Source: UBA3071 sp965369635
GTDB lineage: Bacteria; Chloroflexota; Anaerolineae; UBA3071
Assembly (NCBI GenBank): GCA_965369635.1
Contig: CBDURC010000210.1
Span: 1 to 5,338, forward strand
Length of the DNA: 5,338 nucleotides
Reading direction: 5' to 3'
The notes under the pieces are model-generated. The model was not told where the DNA came from. It worked only from the letters and a program-made list of their open reading frames with translations, and did no database searches. Positions 1-5,338 of the stretch are shown piece after piece. Each line of letters starts with the position of its first letter. Within the stretch, counting starts at the first letter, position 1. The position numbers and the translations under genes are program-made.

Positions 1-2
1 TT

Positions 3-1565
3 GCACTGGGGCTGTGGTGGGGCAAATCGGCAAATCAGCAAATCGGCAAATCACAAATCAGCAAATCGCAGATCAGCAAATCGCAGATCAGCAGATCAGT
101 GGCATTGCCGCGCTGGCTCGTCTGGCTCATTCCCGTGACCTGGCTGGTGCTGCCGGTGCTGATGATGCTGACTCTAGGGCTGTTCAAAGAAGCCTATCTC
201 AAGTTTCTGCTTGTGGCCAGCCCGCCCTTCTGCCTGCTGCTCACACGAGGGGTGATCAATACCCAATGCCCAATACCAGATCCTCGGATCTCCCGCCTCC
301 CATCTTGCATCCTGCTTCTCATCACCCTCATACCCACCACACAAGCCCTGAGCGCTCACTACTTCGACCCCGACTGTGCTCGCGACGACTACCGCAGCAT
401 GGCGCACTACATCGCCGCCGTGGCCACGCCGGATGACGGTGTGTTGCTCAACGCGCCTGGGCAGATCGATGTATGGGATTACTACGACCGCAGCGGACTG
501 ACCGTCTATCCGTTGCCACACGAGCGCCCACCTGACCCCGCCGCTACCATGGCCCAGCTCGAAACCATTGCTGCCCAGCACCGCACGCTCTACGCGCTCT
601 TCTGGGCGACCAACGAAAGCGATCCAAACCGCATCGTCGAGACCTGGCTCGACCAGCACGGTTTCAAGGCCACCGACGTGTGGCAAGGGAACGTGCGCTT
701 CGTCACCTACGCTTTTCCGCTGAGTGCGGATGAACCGGCCCTGGCCGTCTCGCCCGACCTGCGCTTCGGCGAACCTGTCTGGCTACGCGAAGTTGCTGTG
801 CTGAACGACCTCACTGTCCCCGGCGAGATAGTGCAGGTGCGTCTGATCTGGGAGACCGAGTTGCCTATCGAGCGACGCTACAAGGTCACCCTGCAACTGC
901 TGGACGAAAGGGAGCAGATCATAGCCCAGCGCGATGCCGAGCCTGCTGGCGAGAGTCGCCCCACCGACGGCTGGCGCGTGGGCGAACGCATCCACGATGC
1001 TCACGGCCTGCTCATTCCCCTGGGCACACCTCCAGGGAACTACGATCTCATCGTCGGCCTGTACGACCCGCAGGACGGCCAGCGTCTGCTCCTTTCCGAC
1101 GGCAGCGATCACCTGACGATCGGCTCCGTCACCGTCCAGCGACCGGCTGTGCCGCCGCCCGCGGCCGTCCTGCCCATGCGCACTCGCCGCCCCTTCGACT
1201 TCGGCGCGATCACGCTGTTGGGCCACGATCACTACAAGCGAGGCTCCGGCCACGCACCCGACACGCCACTGCATCCTGGCGACCTGCTGCACGTCACCTT
1301 CTTCTGGCAGGCGGACGAAGCACCCTCTGACGACTGGGGCTTCGCCCTGGCGCTGCGAGGTCAGCCCATAACACTCACCGCACCGCTGGTCAGCGACGCC
1401 TATCCCACCAGCCGCTGGCAAGCAGGCGAGATCGTGCGCGGCGAGCACGATCTGCTGCTGCCGTCCGACCTGCGGACGGGCGGCTATCGGCTGGCGCTCG
1501 CCCTAGCCGCCAGCGACGGAAGGCCAACCAAGACGGTGACCCTGGGCACGATCAGGGTGCAGTGA
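3..1565 (+). CDS. C-terminal part of a polytopic membrane protein, probable GT39-like glycosyltransferase (5' end outside window)
   Basis: About 520 residues are visible, ending at TGA 1563-1565. A GTG occurs at 99, but the same frame is open back to base 3 and reads ALGLWWG, a membrane-like stretch, so the true start lies left of the window. Numbering residues from the GTG: hydrophobic segments lie at about 6-27, 33-50 and 67-83. A loop carrying FKEAYLKFLLVASPPF (29-44) resembles the last membrane helices of Chloroflexota PMT-type (GT39) glycosyltransferases. An extracytoplasmic mixed domain follows (about 88-207; ARDDYRSMAHYI, NAPGQIDVWDYY, TNESDPNRIVETWL). Two related beta-rich domains come next (about 215-347 and 366-487), each with a G[ED]xxxVxxxW strand and a later W..GE...LL.P...GxY segment, offset by about 150 residues. 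The catalytic N-terminal region (DxD or Asp-Glu loop motifs) is not in view, so glycosyl transfer is inferred. Two low-complexity tracts sit in loops between the membrane segments. The gene converges on the LysM gene. Confidence 0.7.
   Translation, partial: ALGLWWGKSANQQIGKSQISKSQISKSQISRSVALPRWLVWLIPVTWLVLPVLMMLTLGLFKEAYLKFLLVASPPFCLLLTRGVINTQCPIPDPRISRLPSCILLLITLIPTTQALSAHYFDPDCARDDYRSMAHYIAAVATPDDGVLLNAPGQIDVWDYYDRSGLTVYPLPHERPPDPAATMAQLETIAAQHRTLYALFWATNESDPNRIVETWLDQHGFKATDVWQGNVRFVTYAFPLSADEPALAVSPDLRFGEPVWLREVAVLNDLTVPGEIVQVRLIWETELPIERRYKVTLQLLDEREQIIAQRDAEPAGESRPTDGWRVGERIHDAHGLLIPLGTPPGNYDLIVGLYDPQDGQRLLLSDGSDHLTIGSVTVQRPAVPPPAAVLPMRTRRPFDFGAITLLGHDHYKRGSGHAPDTPLHPGDLLHVTFFWQADEAPSDDWGFALALRGQPITLTAPLVSDAYPTSRWQAGEIVRGEHDLLLPSDLRTGGYRLALALAASDGRPTKTVTLGTIRVQ
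22..98 (+). repeat. Ten-unit degenerate tandem repeat, units of 7-8 bp, inside the membrane-protein frame
   Basis: Units read gcaaatcg, gcaaatca, gcaaatcg, gcaaatca, caaatca, gcaaatcg, cagatca, gcaaatcg, cagatca, gcagatca (seven of 8 bp and three of 7 bp, 77 bp in all). Within it a 15-bp unit, gcaaatcgcagatca, is exactly duplicated (61-75 and 76-90). In the gene's frame the tract encodes a polar Lys/Ser/Gln/Ile run (KSQIS repeated) between two hydrophobic segments, without a stop. Its base composition is clearly more AT-rich than the flanking coding sequence. It is probably a minisatellite-type insertion tolerated in a loop. A change of one 7- or 8-bp unit would shift the frame, whereas a change of the 15-bp unit would not. 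Confidence 0.9.
257..291 (+). repeat. Three 7-bp repeats followed by a short inverted repeat, in frame within the membrane-protein gene
   Basis: Three consecutive units, caatacc, caatgcc and caatacc (257-277), make exactly seven codons. They are followed directly by AGATCC-tc-GGATCT (278-291), a perfect 6-bp inverted repeat with a 2-bp spacer. The encoded residues (about INTQCPIPDPRIS, from residue 53 of the GTG numbering) form a polar, Pro-rich loop between hydrophobic segments ending near residue 50 and starting near 67. The tract looks unlike the neighbouring codons and is probably a small inserted repeat. Confidence 0.65.
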
Positions 1566-1570
1566 TCAGT

Positions 1571-1672
1571 CGCCGAATCCCATCAGGTCTCCTGACTCAA
1601 CGGCTGGCTGGTCGGGAGACATCGCCGGATCCCGTCGGGCCTCCTGACCCGACGGCTGGCTGGTCGGGAGAC
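1571..1672. repeat. Tandem duplication, two ~50-bp units at 52-bp spacing
   Basis: The unit at 1571-1620 matches the unit at 1623-1672 at 44 of 50 positions with no gaps; the last 20 bases (cggctggctggtcgggagac) are identical. All six differences (1576, 1582, 1585, 1588, 1597, 1599 against positions 52 bp further on) are transitions, and in every one unit 1 has A or T where unit 2 has G or C. The repeat starts six bases after the stop codon of the membrane-protein gene and lies between convergent genes. No coding function is apparent. Confidence 0.9.
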
Positions 1673-1679
1673 CAGCCAG
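1632..1679. other. Two abutting perfect hairpins in the convergent intergenic region
   Basis: Hairpin A pairs CCGTCGGG (1632-1639) with CCCGACGG (1648-1655): 8 bp with an 8-base loop. Hairpin B starts at the next base and pairs CTGGCTGGTC (1656-1665) with GACCAGCCAG (1670-1679): 10 bp closed by a GGGA loop. A competing pairing also exists (CCCGAC 1648-1653 with GTCGGG 1663-1668). Neither hairpin is followed by a T-run on either strand, so they are not textbook intrinsic terminators. They could still protect the 3' end of the plus-strand mRNA or form a REP-like element. Function is inferred. Confidence 0.7.
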
Positions 1680-1710
1680 GAACTTCGGTCGCCAGTCGGG
1701 AACTCCGGTC
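1679..1710. repeat. Short 12-bp direct repeat, 20-bp spacing
   Basis: GGAACTTCGGTC (1679-1690) and GGAACTCCGGTC (1699-1710) differ at one base, again a T/C transition. They continue the repetitive character of the preceding 100 bp, so the whole span 1571-1710 is repeat-derived. No further role is visible. Confidence 0.55.
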
Positions 1711-1720
1711 CCGCCACAAC

Positions 1721-1750
1721 AAAAAGCCGCCCGGCCTGTTGCCGGGCGGC
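1721..1750 (-). terminator. Intrinsic terminator of the LysM gene
   Basis: Read on the minus strand, a perfect 10-bp GC stem (GCCGCCCGGC and its complement, at plus positions 1741-1750 and 1726-1735) with a 5-base loop is followed at once by TTTTT (plus 1725-1721) and then GTTGTG. It lies 28 bp beyond the LysM stop codon. The plus-strand side has only scattered T residues after the stem (ctacgcttcttcg), so it is mainly a minus-strand terminator, although it could also slow plus-strand transcripts. Confidence 0.9.
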
Positions 1751-1778
1751 CTACGCTTCTTCGCGGCCCCACCCGCCG

Positions 1779-2366
1779 TCATTCCTCGGGGATGATCAGC
1801 ACTTGCCCTTCGTAGATGCGATCGGGATCGGTGATCGCGTTGGCCCGGAACAAAGCCTCGTAGACCACGCCATGCTGAATGGAGATGCCCCATAGTGTCT
1901 CCCCCTCCTGCACGACGTGCGTGCGCTCATCTGGCGCGGGCGTCGGCGCGCTGGCCGGAATGGTGAGCACCTGGCCCACGTAGAGGAGATCGGCGTCGGT
2001 GATGTCGTTGGCCGCCAGGAGGGCCCCGTAGTCCACCCGGTACTGCTGGACGATTCCCAGCAGCGTGTCACCGGCCTGCACGACATGCTGGCGGGGTATC
2101 GGCGTCGGCGTCGCGCTCGGCGTGGGCGTGGGCTGCTCTGCCATCGTCGGCGTTGCCGTGGGCGCGAGGGTAGGCGAAGGGCTGGGCGTCGGTGTGACGA
2201 TCAGCAGCACTTCGCGGGTCGCAATAGGTGTGTAGGTGGGTTTGGGAGTGCGAGTCGGTGCAGGAAGCACGACGCGCAGCGGCTCCGTGAGCATCCAGAC
2301 GGCACCGAAGATCACGTAGACCAGCAGGAGCAAAGCAACGACAAGCAGGATCCGACGGTCAATCAT
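1779..2366 (-). CDS. Membrane-anchored protein with two LysM domains
   Basis: A 195-residue protein. MIDRR is followed by one hydrophobic segment (about 5-25), read as an uncleaved signal anchor. A Thr/Pro-rich linker follows (about 36-92, many TPTP and SPSP units). Two LysM domains follow at about 94-137 (HVVQAGDTLLGI...NDITDADLLYVGQVLTIP) and 150-193 (HVVQEGETLWGI...NAITDPDRIYEGQVLIIP). Both have the typical V.xGDTL/GETL start and the N.I.....I..GQ.L.IP end, and the protein stops two residues after the second. LysM binds GlcNAc-containing polymers such as peptidoglycan, so the protein probably sits outside the membrane and holds on to the wall. No enzymatic domain is present. A GTG at 2381 would add five residues, but GGAAG would then touch the start codon. 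The ATG at 2366 has AGGTGA 11 bases upstream and is preferred. The gene is preceded by its own candidate promoter and followed by a strong terminator. Confidence 0.9.
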   Translation of the reverse strand: MIDRRILLVVALLLLVYVIFGAVWMLTEPLRVVLPAPTRTPKPTYTPIATREVLLIVTPTPSPSPTLAPTATPTMAEQPTPTPSATPTPIPRQHVVQAGDTLLGIVQQYRVDYGALLAANDITDADLLYVGQVLTIPASAPTPAPDERTHVVQEGETLWGISIQHGVVYEALFRANAITDPDRIYEGQVLIIPEE

Positions 2367-2401
2367 CCCAGTACCCGTCACCTTCCATGCGCGTGCGGCG
2401 G

Positions 2402-2430
2402 ATTATGCCGTACGATACGACAAAGGACAA
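2402..2430 (-). promoter_or_regulatory. Candidate sigma-70-type promoter for the LysM gene
   Basis: On the minus strand, TTGTCC (plus 2425-2430) and CATAAT (plus 2402-2407) are separated by exactly 17 bases. They match the -35 consensus at 4 of 6 and the -10 consensus at 5 of 6 positions. Transcription would start near 2395, leaving a leader of about 29 bases before the ATG at 2366. The site lies wholly within the 91-bp gap between glmS and the LysM gene, so the LysM gene could be transcribed independently as well as by read-through from glmS. Confidence 0.5.
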
Positions 2431-2457
2431 GACCCGAAATCCACCGTCGTTAAGCTC

Positions 2458-4299
<1,842 letters not shown>

Positions 4300-4459
4300 C
4301 AGTTATCAGCACCTCCGAGTTTCAGGTGGTCTCCCTGCAACGTGTTGATGGCTCGTAGTCAGGCATGAAACGAAGTGGAGTGCCGTCAATGCGCTACTCC
4401 GCTACGCTCCGTGGCTTGCTACGAACATCGTCAACGCAATGGCAAGAGACTATGGAGTT
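4300..4459 (-). other. 160-bp gap upstream of glmS: possible leader or promoter region
   Basis: No ORF or RNA gene is supported here. On the minus strand TTGACG occurs twice (plus 4429-4434 and 4384-4389), each a fair -35 hexamer, but no good -10 lies 16-18 bases downstream of either (CGGAGC and ATGCCT). The stretch also has a short repeated motif (CGGAGCGTAG followed by CGGAGTAGCG, around 4391-4410). No T-run terminator follows the oxidoreductase stop codon, so read-through into glmS is possible. The core of a glmS ribozyme is not recognisable. Confidence 0.4.
4310..4316 (-). promoter_or_regulatory. Strong ribosome binding site of glmS
   Basis: The minus strand reads GGAGGTG, then ten bases (CTGATAACTG), then ATG. 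This near-perfect Shine-Dalgarno fixes the start at 4299, and so does the required Met-Cys N-terminus of the glutaminase domain. Confidence 0.9.
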
Positions 4460-5338
4460 TCAGGGCAGCGCGTTTCTCAGAGCCTCCAATTCCGGTTCGC
4501 CCGGCCCAAGCGGCAGGACTACCTTGCCGCGTTGCACAACAGAACGACAGATCGCCATCATGATTTGAAAGCCCTTGAACGCGCCATCGCCGTTGCAGGG
4601 ATGGACCTGCGCAGGATCATCAAGCCAGTCGGCGATCTGTTGCACGTAAGGCGGCATATCGTGGGCATAGTCCATGCCGCCAGGCCCCGAGATCACCCCA
4701 TTAGAGTCGCGGGTGATCGCCCGCCAGCCTCCGCCGGTCAGGACTTCGGCGAACCCCTCAGTGCCCTGGGCACCGATGCGACATTTCCGCCACCAGTAAT
4801 CCACCTCGGGCACGTCGGGTGCACCCTCGCCACATTCGACAATACCACGCACGCCATTCTCAAACTGGATCAACCCGGCGATGTAGTCAGGCGAAGAGTG
4901 AATATCCTCGAACTTGCCCTTGCCCGCGGCCTGCCCTACGACCCACTCGGCCTCGGCTTCATCGTTGTACCAGCGCACGTAGTTGATCAGGTGCGGCATC
5001 ATGTGCAGCATCCAACCGGTAGCATGTCCATAGACCGTGTGGACGCGCCCAATGGCCCCGCTGGCAATGATCTCTTTCACCTTCTGATAGTGCTGGCCAT
5101 AGCGATGTTGGTAGCTGATCACTGACTTGATATCAGCGCCGCGCAGCAACTTCATGATCTCCAGAGCCTCGTTGGTCGAGGTTGCCATCGGCTTTTCGAA
5201 GGCAATCAGTTGCACGCCCGCTTCAACGCCCGCCCGAATGAATTCCAGCCGGAGTGTGGGCAGCGTACAAAAGGCAAAGATGTCGGGCCTGGTATCGGCC
5301 AGCATCTGTGCGGCGTCGGTGTTGGTGTACGAGACCTC
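4460..5338 (-). CDS. Gfo/Idh/MocA-family oxidoreductase, N-terminus outside window
   Basis: 292 codons are visible and the frame is open to the right edge. An ATG at 5305 is internal, because the 11 codons before it (EVSYTNTDAAQ) continue a Rossmann-fold pattern. The missing part should hold the first beta strand and the GxGxxG dinucleotide loop. Visible signs, numbered from that ATG: PDIFAFCTLP (7-16), the family motif FEKPMATS (36-43) with the catalytic-type Lys38, and YQHRYGQHYQKVKEII (65-80), which starts the C-terminal domain. HLINYVRW (105-112) supplies the conserved His, and a beta-sheet region follows (SPDYIAGLIQFENGVRGIVECG, 138-159). These enzymes use NAD(P) on sugars, inositols, sugar nucleotides or related substrates; this one's substrate cannot be told. 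The Asp usually four residues before the conserved His is replaced by His101 (HMMPH). The gene is read in the same direction as glmS, 160 bp upstream of it. Confidence 0.9.
   Translation of the reverse strand, partial: EVSYTNTDAAQMLADTRPDIFAFCTLPTLRLEFIRAGVEAGVQLIAFEKPMATSTNEALEIMKLLRGADIKSVISYQHRYGQHYQKVKEIIASGAIGRVHTVYGHATGWMLHMMPHLINYVRWYNDEAEAEWVVGQAAGKGKFEDIHSSPDYIAGLIQFENGVRGIVECGEGAPDVPEVDYWWRKCRIGAQGTEGFAEVLTGGGWRAITRDSNGVISGPGGMDYAHDMPPYVQQIADWLDDPAQVHPCNGDGAFKGFQIMMAICRSVVQRGKVVLPLGPGEPELEALRNALP

Noticed and set aside
22..98. CRISPR-like array
   Set aside because: Units of 7-8 bp with no unique spacers; this is a simple tandem repeat.
14..436. An overlapping plus-strand ORF running through the first repeat
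   Set aside because: It is open only because the repeat tract lacks stops in that frame. Its sequence is low-complexity and His/Pro-rich, while the frame reading ALGLWWG to the end at 1565 gives a coherent membrane protein.
783..1448. Long minus-strand ORF antisense to the membrane protein
   Set aside because: A shadow of a GC-rich gene; its translation shows no recognisable domain and the plus frame is clearly the coding one.
1562..1795. Small ORFs across the convergent intergenic repeats, on both strands
   Set aside because: Their sequence is simply the tandem repeat and terminator translated; no ribosome binding site or protein-like pattern supports them.
4373..4402. Hairpin AGTGGAGT/ACTCCGCT as a terminator after the oxidoreductase gene
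   Set aside because: The stem includes a wobble or mismatch, has a 14-base loop, and lacks a T-run on the minus strand.
4300..4459. glmS ribozyme
   Set aside because: No recognisable conserved core or cleavage-site context, although a covariance search was not possible.
4439..5125. 228-codon plus-strand ORF
   Set aside because: Antisense shadow of the Gfo/Idh/MocA oxidoreductase, whose motifs are unmistakable on the minus strand.

Overview
This is a GC-rich bacterial window with tightly packed genes. The best guess for its source is a member of the Chloroflexota (Anaerolineae-like). That rests on a Pro/Thr-linker LysM protein, a membrane glycosyltransferase-type protein with long beta-rich soluble tails, and short AT-richer minisatellite tracts inside a gene. 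The assignment is from remembered family style, not from a search.

Layout. (1) Bases 3-1565, plus strand: the C-terminal part of a polytopic membrane protein, probably a GT39-like (PMT-superfamily) glycosyltransferase. It is cut by the left edge. Its frame runs without a stop through a ten-unit ~8-bp repeat (22-98) and a second short repeat (257-291). (2) Bases 1566-1778: a convergent intergenic region. It holds a degenerate 52-bp tandem duplication, two abutting perfect hairpins, and a strong intrinsic terminator for the minus-strand gene. (3) Bases 1779-2366, minus: a membrane-anchored protein with two LysM domains and its own likely promoter (2402-2430). (4) Bases 2458-4299, minus: complete glmS (glutamine--fructose-6-phosphate aminotransferase) with a near-perfect Shine-Dalgarno. 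(5) Bases 4300-4459: a 160-bp leader with no recognisable glmS ribozyme. (6) Bases 4460-5338, minus: a Gfo/Idh/MocA-family oxidoreductase whose N-terminus lies beyond the right edge.

How the genes may fit together. The three minus-strand genes run in the order oxidoreductase, glmS, LysM. GlmS makes glucosamine-6-phosphate, the entry to UDP-GlcNAc, peptidoglycan and other surface glycans. LysM domains bind GlcNAc-containing polymers. The oxidoreductase family acts largely on sugars and sugar nucleotides. The opposing gene is a membrane protein of probable glycosyl-transfer function. A cell-envelope or sugar theme is therefore plausible but inferred.

I found no clear new multi-gene system. The most interesting signals are the repeat tracts inside the open membrane-protein frame, and the 1571-1679 duplication, whose sequence differences mostly restore base pairs in one hairpin.
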